Made by a program: the position numbers and the translations under genes
Assembly: GCF_900108485.1 (NCBI RefSeq)
Contig: NZ_FNXF01000014.1
Coordinates: 62,001 to 126,000, forward strand
From: Rheinheimera pacifica
GTDB taxonomy: Bacteria; Pseudomonadota; Gammaproteobacteria; Enterobacterales; Alteromonadaceae
Direction: 5' to 3'
Length of the DNA stretch: 64,000 bases
Shown: piece by piece, positions 37,366 to 45,931 of the stretch
How positions within the stretch are numbered: position 1 is the first letter of the stretch
Layout of the letters: each line of letters starts with the position of its first letter
The notes under the pieces: model-generated
Database searches by the model: none
Told to the model about the DNA's origin: nothing
What the model saw: the letters and a program-made list of their open reading frames with translations, nothing else

Positions 37366-38424
37366 TCAGGCGGCCACCACCGCCGGCTGCATCTGCTGGT
37401 GTAATGCCGCCAATAGCTGGGCTGTGGTATCCCAATCAATGCAGGCATCTGTTACCGACACACCGTACTTTTCAGCTTTACCGTCAATTAAATCCTGACG
37501 CCCGGCAAACAGGTGGCTTTCCAGCATAATACCGATAATGGCCTCGTTGCCGGCCAAACGTTGTGCCAGCACATTTTGCGCTACTTCACCCTGGCGGTTG
37601 TGATCTTTATTTGAGTTGCCGTGGCTGCAATCAACCACTATGCCACGCGGTAATTTAAGTTTATCCAGCTTGGCCAGCGCTTCGCCAATGCTTTGCTCAT
37701 CATAGTTAGGCTTGGCACCACCGCGCAAAATAATATGGCCATCCGGGTTACCGGCAGTTTGCACTAAGCTGACTTCGCCGCGCTGATTAATACCAATAAA
37801 GCTGTGGCCACTGGCGGCAGATTGCAGCGCATTCAGGGCGATATTTAAGTTGCCGTCGGTGCCGTTTTTAAAGCCCACCGGCATCGACAAACCGCTGGCC
37901 ATTTCGCGGTGGGTTTGCGACTCTACCGTGCGGGCACCAATGGCAGACCAGCTGATTAAATCCGACATATATTGCGGGCTGATAGGATCCAGTGCCTCGG
38001 TAGCAGTAGGTAACTGCATTTCTACCATTTTCAGCAATAGCTCACGGCCCCAGGTTAAGCCGGTTTCCAGATCGAAAGAGTCATCTAAATGCGGGTCATT
38101 AATAAAGCCTTTCCAGCCCACCGTCGTGCGCGGTTTTTCAAAATAAACCCGCATTACTATGTACAGGCTATCGGCGTATTGCAGCTGCAGTTGTTTTAAC
38201 TTCTGCGCATATTCAACTGCCGCCAGCGGGTCGTGGATGGAACAGGGGCCGGTAACCACCAGCAGCCGTTTATCGCGGCCGTGTACGATATCGGCAATGG
38301 TGTTACGCGCCTGTTGTACAAACTGCGCGCCCTGTTCTGACAATGGCAGTACTTTTTTTAATACCGCCGGTGGGCTTAGCGGCTTTTCTGCCACTATGCG
38401 CAGGTCGTCTACTATTTTACTCAT
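37366..38424 (-). CDS. aroF: 3-deoxy-7-phosphoheptulonate synthase (DAHP synthase), class I
   Basis: A 352-residue first enzyme of the shikimate pathway, joining phosphoenolpyruvate and erythrose 4-phosphate. The ATG at 38424 has GGAG eleven bases upstream. Motifs: RLLVVTGPCSIHDP, YFEKPRTTVGWKG, and ESQTHREMASGLSMPVGFKNGTDG; VVDCSHGNSNKDH carries metal and substrate ligands. The operon position with tyrA argues for the tyrosine-regulated isozyme AroF, but feedback specificity is not readable with certainty. A near-consensus promoter and two TyrR-like boxes lie upstream. Confidence 0.95.
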   Translation of the reverse strand: MSKIVDDLRIVAEKPLSPPAVLKKVLPLSEQGAQFVQQARNTIADIVHGRDKRLLVVTGPCSIHDPLAAVEYAQKLKQLQLQYADSLYIVMRVYFEKPRTTVGWKGFINDPHLDDSFDLETGLTWGRELLLKMVEMQLPTATEALDPISPQYMSDLISWSAIGARTVESQTHREMASGLSMPVGFKNGTDGNLNIALNALQSAASGHSFIGINQRGEVSLVQTAGNPDGHIILRGGAKPNYDEQSIGEALAKLDKLKLPRGIVVDCSHGNSNKDHNRQGEVAQNVLAQRLAGNEAIIGIMLESHLFAGRQDLIDGKAEKYGVSVTDACIDWDTTAQLLAALHQQMQPAVVAA

Positions 38425-38499
38425 GCTAAAACTCCGGTGTGCGGTGTTGCAGGCATTAAGCATAGGTAAAAACGCTAAATTTGCTAAGGTGCGCCCTTA

Positions 38500-38517
38500 C
38501 GTAAACTTTAATATACA
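38500..38517 (-). promoter_or_regulatory. TyrR-like box
   Basis: On the minus strand TGTATA-N6-TTTACG matches the TyrR consensus TGTAAA-N6-TTTACA at 10 of 12 positions, including the key G and C. It lies just downstream of the predicted aroF transcription start, where it could block RNA polymerase. Confidence 0.6.
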
Positions 38518-38546
38518 ACACGTAATTATTTAAATACGATTTGCGC

Positions 38547-38575
38547 ATAATAAAGATCCATAACTGCAGCGTCAA
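38547..38575 (-). promoter_or_regulatory. Predicted sigma-70 promoter of aroF-tyrA
   Basis: TTGACG (38575-38570) and TATTAT (38552-38547) are separated by exactly 17 bases, close to consensus. The start would be near 38540, giving a leader of about 115 bases. Confidence 0.7.
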
Positions 38576-38631
38576 CCCATTGCAGACCAATAAAATCAAG
38601 ATAGCAGCAAATAATTGCACCACAGAAACCA

Positions 38632-38649
38632 TGTATAGTTAAGTGTACA
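38632..38649 (-). promoter_or_regulatory. Second TyrR-like box, upstream of the aroF promoter
   Basis: TGTATA-N6-TGTACA matches the TyrR consensus at 10 of 12 positions. It lies about 95-110 bases before the predicted start site, beside the 3' end of the J-domain gene. Paired distant boxes occur at E. coli aroF, so cooperative TyrR binding or looping is conceivable. Confidence 0.5.
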
Positions 38650-38656
38650 TAAAATA

Positions 38657-39271
38657 TCAGCCGGGTTGCTGCAGTTGCTGATACGCCTGTTGCAGTAAAA
38701 TAAATTGCTGCTGCTCGCCACCCCGATCCGGGTGCAGCTGCAATGCCTTAGTGCGATAAGCTTTTTTCAGCTGTTGTGGTGTAAACCCAGCAGGTAAACC
38801 GAGTAAAGCCAGCGCTTCGCTGTGCGCCATAGTATTTACCGCTACAACCGGCCGTTGCAGCTGTTGCCAGAAAGCGTCCAGATGCTGATCAAGTAATTGC
38901 TCTGTCATGGCATAAAAGTTTTGCCAGTTCAGATAATAGTCTTGCCGGCCGGCATCGGCGTCTGGCGGCAATGCTTGCGTTAACGGTAATAGCTGTAGTT
39001 TGGCCAGGCCAATGGCCAAATAGCCGTGGCGCTGTGCCAGCCAGTGCTGCTGAATGCGGTATAACAGGTGGTACAGCACAAAGTGTTGTTGAAAGCGGGC
39101 AAGATCAGCGCTTTGCAGCGTATCGCTGTGTAGCTTTAACCCAAGGCGCGCTAACAAATACTGCTCTTCTATCGGGCTGTGTGCCGGGGTAAACCCTAAA
39201 ATCAGGCTTTCCAGCTGGCCTTGCAACAAGTTAAGAATGGGTGTAGCCAGGGGGGCTTTGCTATCGGTCAT
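38657..39271 (-). CDS. DnaJ-related protein with C-terminal J domain
   Basis: A 204-residue protein. The ATG at 39271 starts MTDSKAPLATPILNLL; 47 open codons upstream run back over the rplS terminator and into rplS and are not used. The first 140 residues resemble the DnaJ-related N-terminal domain seen in other gammaproteobacteria (LQGQLESLILGF and HFVLYHLLYRIQQHWL). The last 55 residues form a J domain with the HPD motif at 180-182, ending shortly after helix III. It should stimulate DnaK, probably on a special client. It sits between rplS and the aroF control region on the same strand. Confidence 0.82.
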   Translation of the reverse strand: MTDSKAPLATPILNLLQGQLESLILGFTPAHSPIEEQYLLARLGLKLHSDTLQSADLARFQQHFVLYHLLYRIQQHWLAQRHGYLAIGLAKLQLLPLTQALPPDADAGRQDYYLNWQNFYAMTEQLLDQHLDAFWQQLQRPVVAVNTMAHSEALALLGLPAGFTPQQLKKAYRTKALQLHPDRGGEQQQFILLQQAYQQLQQPG

Positions 39272-39293
39272 AGGGTGCACTATGCCAAAAAGA

Positions 39294-39320
39294 AAAAAGG
39301 CCGACAAGTGTCGGCCTTTT
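39294..39320 (-). terminator. Terminator of the rpsP-rimM-trmD-rplS operon
   Basis: AAGGCCGACA and TGTCGGCCTT form a 10-bp stem with a 2-base AG spacer in the loop. A T-run follows on the minus strand. It lies ten bases after the rplS stop. Confidence 0.92.
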
Positions 39321-39329
39321 AAGGGTAGC

Positions 39330-39689
39330 TTAGTTAAGCTTTTCGCGGATACGCGCTGATTTACCTGAACGATCGCGTAAGTAGTAAAGCTTAGCACGGC
39401 GTACTGCACCACGACGTTTCACGGTGATGCTGTCTACCATTGGGCTGTGCGTCTGGAATACACGCTCAACACCTTCGCCATTAGAGATTTTACGTACAGT
39501 GAATGCAGAGTGCAGACCACGGTTACGTTTTGCGATAACTACGCCTTCAAAAGCCTGCAGACGTGTTTTATCACCTTCAGTTACTTTTACCTGAACTACG
39601 ACAGTGTCGCCCGGCGCGAACGCAGGAACGTCTTTCTTTAACTGCTCGTCTTCAAGCATTTTGATGATGTTTTGGCTAACTTTGCTCAT
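39330..39689 (-). CDS. rplS: 50S ribosomal protein L19
   Basis: A 119-residue ribosomal protein at the 30S-50S interface (E. coli 115). [35 protein letters not shown] and [15 protein letters not shown] are the standard family segments. It is the last gene of the rpsP operon, 22 bases after trmD. Confidence 0.98.
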   Translation of the reverse strand: MSKVSQNIIKMLEDEQLKKDVPAFAPGDTVVVQVKVTEGDKTRLQAFEGVVIAKRNRGLHSAFTVRKISNGEGVERVFQTHSPMVDSITVKRRGAVRRAKLYYLRDRSGKSARIREKLN

Positions 39690-39711
39690 AACAATCTCAC
39701 TTTACCTGGAA

Positions 39712-40500
39712 TTAACTGTCTTCTTGCTGCCCCGCCCGGCACTCTTGCTGATGTTCACGCTGGAACTCAGCCAGTAACCGTCGTTGCTCCTCAGTCAGAG
39801 CCAGGAGATTTAACATATCCGGTCGTCTAAGCCAGGTTCTCCCAAGAGACTGCTTTAAACGCCAGCGTCGTATATTTTCATGGTTACCACTCAGTAAAAC
39901 TGCTGGTACCTGTTTGTCTGATAACACTTCGGGCCTTGTGTAGTGCGGACAATCCAGCAAACCGGATGCAAAAGAATCCTGCTCTGCCGACTGTTCATGC
40001 CCAAGTACACCAGGTACTAAGCGCGACACTGCATCTATCAATGTCATCGCCGGCAATTCACCGCCACTTAACACGTAATCACCAATTGACCATTCTGCGT
40101 CAATTTCGCTTTCTATTACGCGCTCATCAATGCCTTCATACCGGCCAGCTACTAACAGCAGCTTAGAATACGTCGCCAGTTCAGTGACACCTTGTTGGTC
40201 TAACTTGCGGCCTTGCGGCGACAAATACACCGTGTGTACACCTTCACCTGCAGCTTGCTTGGCGGCGCGTATAGCGTCACGTAGCGGCTGCACCATCATC
40301 AGCATACCGGGGCCACCACCATAAGGCCGGTCATCTACAGTACGATGCTTGTCCGTTGTGAAATCACGCGGGTTCCAGCATTGCAGTTGCATAATGCCTT
40401 GCTTTACAGCACGGCCGGTTACCCCATATTGCGTTATTGCCTGAAACATTTCCGGGAATAAGGATACAACCCCTACCCACAGCTTAGTGTCATCCGGCAT
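39712..40500 (-). CDS. trmD: tRNA (guanine-37-N1)-methyltransferase
   Basis: A 262-residue SPOUT methyltransferase that puts m1G at position 37 of tRNAs with G36 and prevents frameshifting. [12 protein letters not shown] is near residue 60, [10 protein letters not shown] near 90 and [10 protein letters not shown] near 118. [14 protein letters not shown] forms the trefoil-knot SAM site, and the [17 protein letters not shown] linker precedes the C-terminal domain. Its ATG overlaps the rimM stop as TAATG (one base shared). Confidence 0.98.
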   Translation of the reverse strand: MPDDTKLWVGVVSLFPEMFQAITQYGVTGRAVKQGIMQLQCWNPRDFTTDKHRTVDDRPYGGGPGMLMMVQPLRDAIRAAKQAAGEGVHTVYLSPQGRKLDQQGVTELATYSKLLLVAGRYEGIDERVIESEIDAEWSIGDYVLSGGELPAMTLIDAVSRLVPGVLGHEQSAEQDSFASGLLDCPHYTRPEVLSDKQVPAVLLSGNHENIRRWRLKQSLGRTWLRRPDMLNLLALTEEQRRLLAEFQREHQQECRAGQQEDS

Positions 40501-41027
40501 TAAAACGCGGGATCCCAGTCTACGATAATGCGACGCTCGGTTAAATCGACGCTTTTAATCACGCTATCGGTTAAAAACGGCAACAACCTTTCTTTCTGAC
40601 CAAATGCATCGGTACGGTTGGCTTTAACTACTAAAACGTCGTTAGAGCCGGTTTCCATCATATCGGTTACTTCACCTAAGTGATAACCCGCCTCGTTTAT
40701 TACTGCTAAGCCCATCAGGTCTTTCCAGTAATATTCACCGTCTTCCAAAGAAGGCAGTGCCTGGCTTGCTACGGCAATTTCAGCATTTACATACTGCTGT
40801 GCCAAATCCCGATCATTGACGCCGTCCAGTTTCGCTATCAGGCCATTACTATGGCGCTTCCAGCTGGAAACCTGCACTGGTTGCCAGTTACCCTGAAATT
40901 TTATTTGCCAGGGTGTGTAATCAAAAATCCCTTCCGGGAAGTCGGTGTAAGCGTTAACTTTCAGCCAGCCATTGATGCCGTAAACTGCACCAAATTTGCC
41001 AAGAACGACTAAATCTTTCTCACTCAA
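40500..41027 (-). CDS. rimM: Ribosome maturation factor RimM
   Basis: A 175-residue 30S assembly factor that binds S19. [23 protein letters not shown] opens the RimM domain, and a PRC-barrel ([30 protein letters not shown]) follows. [15 protein letters not shown] is the conserved C-terminal part. The only start giving the full protein is TTG at 41027, preceded by a G-rich GGGG stretch. It is second in the operon, 29 bases after rpsP. Confidence 0.97.
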   Translation of the reverse strand: MSEKDLVVLGKFGAVYGINGWLKVNAYTDFPEGIFDYTPWQIKFQGNWQPVQVSSWKRHSNGLIAKLDGVNDRDLAQQYVNAEIAVASQALPSLEDGEYYWKDLMGLAVINEAGYHLGEVTDMMETGSNDVLVVKANRTDAFGQKERLLPFLTDSVIKSVDLTERRIIVDWDPAF

Positions 41028-41056
41028 GCTGACTACCCCACACGACCTTTTGCTAA

Positions 41057-41308
41057 TTAAGCAGTTGCTTTCTTAGCGTTTTTTACCAAAGTTGCCACGC
41101 GATCACTCAGTGAAGCACCTTGTGCTACCCAGTGATTAACGCGGTCCAGGTCCAGACGCAGTTTCTCTTCAGTACCGCCGGCGATTGGGTTAAAGAAACC
41201 CACGCGCTCAATAAAACGGCCATCACGAGCAAAACGGCTGTCCGCTACCACAACTTGGTAAAATGGACGCTTTTTCGCGCCACCACGTTGTAAACGAATA
41301 GTTACCAT
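41057..41308 (-). CDS. rpsP: 30S ribosomal protein S16
   Basis: An 83-residue protein (E. coli 82). [25 protein letters not shown] and [12 protein letters not shown] are diagnostic. First gene of rpsP-rimM-trmD-rplS. The upstream 200 bases hold a candidate promoter, a GC-rich hairpin and a short tandem repeat, listed separately. Confidence 0.98.
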   Translation of the reverse strand: MVTIRLQRGGAKKRPFYQVVVADSRFARDGRFIERVGFFNPIAGGTEEKLRLDLDRVNHWVAQGASLSDRVATLVKNAKKATA

Positions 41309-41339
41309 AAGGCCCTCTAATTTTATCGTTCAGGTTTTA

Positions 41340-41376
41340 TCAAAAATAACAAAGCCCCCGGTTGGACCGAAGGGCT
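41340..41376 (-). other. Terminator-like hairpin ahead of rpsP
   Basis: On the minus strand AGCCC..CGGT-CCA-ACCG..GGGCT folds into a hairpin with a small internal bulge, followed by TTTGTTATTTTT. It lies between the ffh terminator and rpsP, right where the predicted rpsP transcript would begin. It may be a back-up terminator for ffh read-through or a 5' stabilising or regulatory hairpin of the rpsP mRNA. Confidence 0.5.
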
Positions 41377-41381
41377 GCAGC

Positions 41382-41409
41382 ATTTTACTGATTTGACGCT
41401 TAATTGCAA
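41382..41409 (-). promoter_or_regulatory. Candidate rpsP operon promoter
   Basis: TTGCAA (41409-41404) and TAAAAT (41387-41382) with a 16-base spacer on the minus strand. The predicted start is near 41375. Confidence 0.5.
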
Positions 41410-41428
41410 GGTATTTCGCGGCTTGGCT

Positions 41429-41461
41429 GTTATTGCAGCGTTATTGCAGCGTTATTGTACG
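41429..41461. repeat. Three 11-bp tandem repeats
   Basis: GTTATTGCAGC occurs twice in direct succession, followed by a third copy altered to GTTATTGTACG. It lies between the ffh terminator and the candidate rpsP promoter. No known binding site matches. Confidence 0.7.
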
Positions 41462-41468
41462 GGTAAAT

Positions 41469-41492
41469 AAAACCCCGCACTACGGCGGGGTT
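41469..41492 (-). terminator. Terminator of ffh
   Basis: AACCCCGC and GCGGGGTT pair around a short loop, and the minus-strand read continues into TTTA. It lies 20 bases beyond the ffh stop codon. Confidence 0.85.
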
Positions 41493-41511
41493 AAGTAAAC
41501 ATCTTTGCGGC

Positions 41512-42879
41512 TTAACGCGGTGGCAGCATACCCGGCGGCAGTTTACCGCCCATACCACGCATCATCTTCATTAAGCCGCCTTTACCCGACATTTGCTTCA
41601 TCATCTTCTGCATTTGGGTGAATTGCTTCAGTAACTGGTTAATATCCTGCACCTGAGTGCCAGAGCCGGCGGCAATACGCTTTTTGCGTGAGCCTTTAAG
41701 TAAATCCGGAAACTCACGCTCTTTGGGTGTCATCGAGTTAATAATGGCTTCCATTTTAACAAACTGCTTGTCACCCATCTGGTTCATCGCACCGGCCGGC
41801 AGGTTTTTCATGCCTGGCAGTTTATCCAGCATCGACATCATGCCACCCATACCGCGCATCTGCACCAATTGCTCACGAAAATCCTCTAATGAAAAGCCTT
41901 TGCCTTTCATCATCTTCTGCGCCATTTTGGCCGATTTTTCTTTATCTACTTTTTGCTCAAGCTCTTCAATTAAGCTAAGCACATCGCCCATACCAAGAAT
42001 ACGCGATGCTACCCTGTCCGGATGGAACGGCTCTAACGCATCGGTTTTTTCACCGGTACCTAAAAACTTAATCGGCTTGCCGGTAATATGGCGGATCGAC
42101 AACGCCGCACCACCACGGGCATCACCATCGGTTTTGGTTAAAATAACCCCGGTAAGCGGTAAGGCATCATTAAAAGCTTTGGCGGTGTTGGCTGCATCCT
42201 GGCCTGTCATGGCATCTACCACAAACAAGGTTTCAATTGGCTTTACTGCGCTATGCAGTGCTTTAATTTCATCCATCATGTCATTGTCGACATGCAGGCG
42301 ACCGGCAGTATCAACTAACAGCACATCAAAAATGCGGGTACGGGCATAAGCAATAGCCGCATTAACAATATCAATTGGTTTTTGGGAAATATCGCTGGGG
42401 AAAAACTCTACACCAACATCTTTAGCCAGTGTTTCCAGCTGTTTAATCGCCGCAGGGCGATAAACGTCAGCAGACACCACCAATACTTTTTTCTTTTTAC
42501 GCTCAGTTAAAAACTTGGCCAGTTTACCTACCGATGTCGTTTTACCGGCGCCCTGCAAGCCAGCCATTAAAACTACCGCCGGCGGTTGCGTATTCAGAGC
42601 CAACTCTTCATTGGCATCCCCCATCGCCTCTTCTAAGGCTTTGCGGACAATTTTCAGAAATTCCTGGCCAGGAGTCAGGCTTTTGCTTACTTCCAGCCCT
42701 ACTGAACGCTCTTTAACGTTAGCAACAAAATCACGCACTACCGGCAGGGCAACGTCGGCCTCCAGCAATGCCATCCGCACTTCGCGCAGCGTCTCTTTAA
42801 CGTTGTCTTCAGTTAAACGGCCCCGGCCGGTGATATTTTTCAGCGTGGCGCTTAAACGATCAGAAAGATTTTCAAACAT
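41512..42879 (-). CDS. ffh: Signal recognition particle protein Ffh
   Basis: A 455-residue SRP54 GTPase that carries nascent membrane proteins to FtsY. An N domain (about 1-90) is followed by the G domain with GLQGAGKTTS, DTAGRLH and TKTDGDARGG. The Met-rich M domain (from about 300) contains MRGMGGMMSMLDKLPG and a tail of KMMKQMSGKGGLMKMMRG type that binds 4.5S RNA and signal peptides. It is divergent from ypjD, as in E. coli. Confidence 0.98.
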   Translation of the reverse strand: MFENLSDRLSATLKNITGRGRLTEDNVKETLREVRMALLEADVALPVVRDFVANVKERSVGLEVSKSLTPGQEFLKIVRKALEEAMGDANEELALNTQPPAVVLMAGLQGAGKTTSVGKLAKFLTERKKKKVLVVSADVYRPAAIKQLETLAKDVGVEFFPSDISQKPIDIVNAAIAYARTRIFDVLLVDTAGRLHVDNDMMDEIKALHSAVKPIETLFVVDAMTGQDAANTAKAFNDALPLTGVILTKTDGDARGGAALSIRHITGKPIKFLGTGEKTDALEPFHPDRVASRILGMGDVLSLIEELEQKVDKEKSAKMAQKMMKGKGFSLEDFREQLVQMRGMGGMMSMLDKLPGMKNLPAGAMNQMGDKQFVKMEAIINSMTPKEREFPDLLKGSRKKRIAAGSGTQVQDINQLLKQFTQMQKMMKQMSGKGGLMKMMRGMGGKLPPGMLPPR

Positions 42880-43028
42880 GGTTTTTCACTCGACAGCCAT
42901 AATACGGCCGATTATATCAAACTCAAGCGGCAGAAGCAGCCGTTAAGAAACTGTTGATCGCAGCTATGGGCATCTGGCAAAAGTTGCAATACAATGGTTA
43001 GCCATTAAAACAAAAGGAAATGCTGCTA

Positions 43029-43835
43029 ATGTCTACGGTGCTGTTAACTGCGCTGGCTTTAATTGCTTATCTGGTTGCGACCGGTTCGGTACTGCTGCGC
43101 ATTTTTCATCCACAGGGGCCGCATTTTAAAACCACCTTCAGCGCAGCTATTATTGGCCTGGTGCTGCATATGCTGGTGCTGGCAGCGATGTTGTTTACTG
43201 AGCAAGGGCAAAACTTTAGTTTGCTTAATGTCAGTTCACTGGTGTGCTGGCTTATTACCGTGGCAATAACCCTTACCGCACTTCGCACTCCCACTATACT
43301 GTTGTTACCTGTGGTATATGGCTTTGCCAGCTTGGTACAGCTTGCTGTATTAACCTTGCCTCATAGTGTACAGCTACAACATTTTGAGCAAGATATTATT
43401 CTGCTGCTGCATATCATGCTGGCCTTTATTGCCTACGCCATTTTGATTATGGCTATGCTGTACTCGTTTCAGGTTAGCTATATCAGCAACCGGCTAAAGC
43501 AAAAAGACTTTGCCGCCATGACACGACACATGCCACCTTTAGTTCAGGCAGAAGTGCTGCAGTTCCGTATTTTATTGGCGGGCACTGTGCTACTTGGCGT
43601 GGCCCTGCTGATAGCTGCGGTATTTATGGATAACTGGCTCGCCAAAGAAAACCTGCATAAAAATGTGTTCAGTTTAATTGGTTTTGGCGTGTTTGTGGTG
43701 CTGTGCTGGGGTCATGCCCGCAAAGGCTGGCGTGGTAAAACTGCTAATATTTTAACTATCACCGGCGCAGCCTTATTAACTCTTGGCTATTTTGGCAGCC
43801 GTTTTGTACGTGAAGTGCTGCTAAATACACTTTAA
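43029..43835 (+). CDS. ypjD: Inner-membrane CcsA-like protein YpjD
   Basis: A 268-residue integral membrane protein with about eight helices, homologous to the cytochrome c assembly (CcsA/CcmC) family. ATG 43029 is preceded by AAGGAA nine bases upstream; the ATG at 43020 would be too close to it. Candidate haem-handling His residues occur in LVLHMLVLAAM and ILLLHIMLAFIAYA, and CWGHARKGWRGK is near the end. The cellular role of YpjD is not settled. Gene order ffh-ypjD-yfjD is as in enterobacteria. Confidence 0.9.
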   Translation: MSTVLLTALALIAYLVATGSVLLRIFHPQGPHFKTTFSAAIIGLVLHMLVLAAMLFTEQGQNFSLLNVSSLVCWLITVAITLTALRTPTILLLPVVYGFASLVQLAVLTLPHSVQLQHFEQDIILLLHIMLAFIAYAILIMAMLYSFQVSYISNRLKQKDFAAMTRHMPPLVQAEVLQFRILLAGTVLLGVALLIAAVFMDNWLAKENLHKNVFSLIGFGVFVVLCWGHARKGWRGKTANILTITGAALLTLGYFGSRFVREVLLNTL

Positions 43836-43900
43836 TTCTTGACTCACCTGCTACTTCGTAATATCAAGTACAGGTGTTTGGCAATACAGGTATTTGACTC

Positions 43901-45169
43901 TTGGACGACATATCGACGGGTACGCTATTTATCATTCTTGGCGTGCTCTTATTTTTATCTGCCTATTTCTCAGGATCAGAAACAGGCATGATGTCTGTTA
44001 ACCCTTATCGTTTGAAACATTTAACAAACGAAAATCATAAGGGTGCCATTCGGGTCAGTGAACTGTTAAAACGGCCTGACCGCTTAATCGGCTTAATTCT
44101 TATTGGTAATAACCTGGTAAATATTGCCGCCTCCGCTATTGCCACTATTATTGGTATGCGTTTGTACGGCGATGTAGGTATTGCCATTGCCACTGTGGCT
44201 TTAACAATGGTGGTGTTGGTATTTGCCGAAGTCACACCAAAAACCATTGCCGCCCTGCACCCGGAGCGCATAGCTTTTCCCAGCTCTGCTGTGCTTAAAT
44301 TACTGCTTAAAATATTCTATCCGCTGGTATGGCTGGTTAATTTTATTACTAACGGCATTTTGGCTGCTATGGGCATTAGCCCGGAAAAACATCAGGGTAA
44401 CAGCTTAAGCGCTGAAGAATTACGTACCGTAGTACATGAAGCCGGTGCACTTATACCGGAGCAACACCAGAGTATGCTGGTGGGCGTATTGGATCTGGAA
44501 AACGCCACAGTTGAAGATATTATGGTGCCGCGCAATGAAATTGTCGGTATTGATATTAACGACGACTGGAAAGATATAGAGCGCCAGCTGGCAAATATGC
44601 AGTATAGCCGCATCTTGTTGTTCCGTGACAACATTGATGATGCCATTGGCTTTGTGCACCCGCGCGAGCTAATGCGCCTGCTGATTAAAGAGCAACTGAC
44701 TAAATCAACCCTGATGCGCGCAGTAAGCGATATTTACTTTATTCCTGAAGGCACCCAGCTCAATACGCAACTGTTAAAATTTCAGCGCACCAAAGACCGT
44801 GTCGGCCTGGTAGTAGACGAGTATGGCGATATTCAGGGCCTGGTAACGCTGGCCGATATTCTGGAAGAAGTGGTCGGTGAATTTACTACTGATATTGCCA
44901 GCAATGACAACGAGGATATTATTGCCCAGCCTGATGGTTCATACCTGATTGATGGTGGCATTAATTTACGGGATCTGAACCGTGAGATGCACCTTGAGCT
45001 GCCCACTGATGGCCCAAAAACCTTAAACGGCCTGATTCTGGAATATCTGGAAGAAATCCCCCAGGGTAAGCTAAGCATAAAGCTGGCCGGTTATCCGCTT
45101 GAAGTGGTAGACGTACAGGACAATATGATTAAAACCGTGCGTCTGTTGCCGCATATGAAAAAGCCTTAA
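43901..45169 (+). CDS. yfjD: CNNM/CorC-type hemolysin-family membrane protein YfjD
   Basis: A 422-residue protein. The N-terminal CNNM (DUF21) membrane domain (about 1-190) has SAYFSGSETGMMSVNPYRL and LIGNNLVN. Two CBS domains follow (about 205-330; VEDIMVPRNEIVGID and VVDEYGDIQGLVTLADILEEVVGE). The C-terminal CorC_HlyC domain is at about 340-420. Relatives act in Mg2+/Co2+ export or resistance. The start is TTG at 43901; its product LDDISTGTLFIIL aligns with the E. coli start MEHISTTTLIIIL. It ends at a strong terminator. Confidence 0.92.
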   Translation: MDDISTGTLFIILGVLLFLSAYFSGSETGMMSVNPYRLKHLTNENHKGAIRVSELLKRPDRLIGLILIGNNLVNIAASAIATIIGMRLYGDVGIAIATVALTMVVLVFAEVTPKTIAALHPERIAFPSSAVLKLLLKIFYPLVWLVNFITNGILAAMGISPEKHQGNSLSAEELRTVVHEAGALIPEQHQSMLVGVLDLENATVEDIMVPRNEIVGIDINDDWKDIERQLANMQYSRILLFRDNIDDAIGFVHPRELMRLLIKEQLTKSTLMRAVSDIYFIPEGTQLNTQLLKFQRTKDRVGLVVDEYGDIQGLVTLADILEEVVGEFTTDIASNDNEDIIAQPDGSYLIDGGINLRDLNREMHLELPTDGPKTLNGLILEYLEEIPQGKLSIKLAGYPLEVVDVQDNMIKTVRLLPHMKKP

Positions 45170-45180
45170 AACGGCAGTAA

Positions 45181-45207
45181 AAAAACCGGCTGTGCCGGTT
45201 TTTTTAT
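45181..45207. terminator. Rho-independent terminator after yfjD
   Basis: AAAAACCGGC and GCCGGTTTTT enclose a TGT loop, with a T-run on the right and an A-run on the left. It can serve yfjD and the convergent transglycosylase gene. Confidence 0.92.
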
Positions 45208-45237
45208 TTTTCTATACTATGTTCGCCAAAAACAATG

Positions 45238-45870
45238 TTAACCAAAAAACAACCGCCATAACCAGCCACGTTTTAGATCATCCTCACACCGGTTTAACTG
45301 CGCGGCATAGGTTTTGGCGCGGTTATCAACCTGCTTGGCAACATTAACCAGCCATGCTTTATTTTTGTAGGTGCCACGCCGGTAACCACCCCAACCTTCA
45401 TGGTAATTCAGGTAAAGGTTGTAACCATCCCATTTGGATATTTTGTTAACCCTGTGGGTTTTATCCAGATACCAGCCCATAAAGTCCATGGCATCAGAAA
45501 AATTATCACGGCTGGCCCAGAAGCGATCAGCTTCTTTAACGTATTCATCCCAGGTAACTGTTTTTGCCTGCGAATAACCGTAAGCACTGCTGGCACGGCC
45601 ATAAGGGATAAAGCCTAAAAACCAGCGCATGGGTGGCCGGGCATTATGCCGGAAGCTACTTTCCTGATACATAATGCTCATTGGTATATGAATGGGCACA
45701 CCCCACTTGTCACGCATTTTCGCGGCAGCGTCGTACCAGTCACGGTGTTCATAGAAAATTTCACACAGATTAGAGCTATTCTTTGGCGGCGGTGTGCTAC
45801 AACCGCTGATAAACAGTACCGCTGCAGTGATTAATATAAATGGTTTTATTTGTGTGTGAACTTTTTTCAT
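45238..45870 (-). CDS. Lytic transglycosylase lipoprotein (SLT domain)
   Basis: A 210-residue lipoprotein. The ATG at 45870 begins MKKVHTQIKPF and the lipobox is ISGC (Cys24). The SLT fold follows: WGVPIHIPMSIMYQESSFRHNARPP carries the catalytic Glu in QESSF. SAYGYSQAKTVTWDEYVKEA and YLNYHEGWGGYRRG are the standard motifs of EmtA/MltC-related enzymes. It cleaves the MurNAc-GlcNAc bond of peptidoglycan from the outer membrane. A frame extension of 12 codons upstream lacks support. Promoter elements were not identified with confidence. Confidence 0.9.
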   Translation of the reverse strand: MKKVHTQIKPFILITAAVLFISGCSTPPPKNSSNLCEIFYEHRDWYDAAAKMRDKWGVPIHIPMSIMYQESSFRHNARPPMRWFLGFIPYGRASSAYGYSQAKTVTWDEYVKEADRFWASRDNFSDAMDFMGWYLDKTHRVNKISKWDGYNLYLNYHEGWGGYRRGTYKNKAWLVNVAKQVDNRAKTYAAQLNRCEDDLKRGWLWRLFFG

Positions 45871-45931
45871 CCGACCGATTCTAACAAGGTGCACGGATGC
45901 AACCAAGTTTTATTCTCCCTGGATACTGTTA

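Noticed and set aside
41657-42349. 230-codon open frame antisense to ffh
   Set aside because: It mirrors the highly conserved ffh coding sequence; its translation is Ser/Pro-rich without domains.
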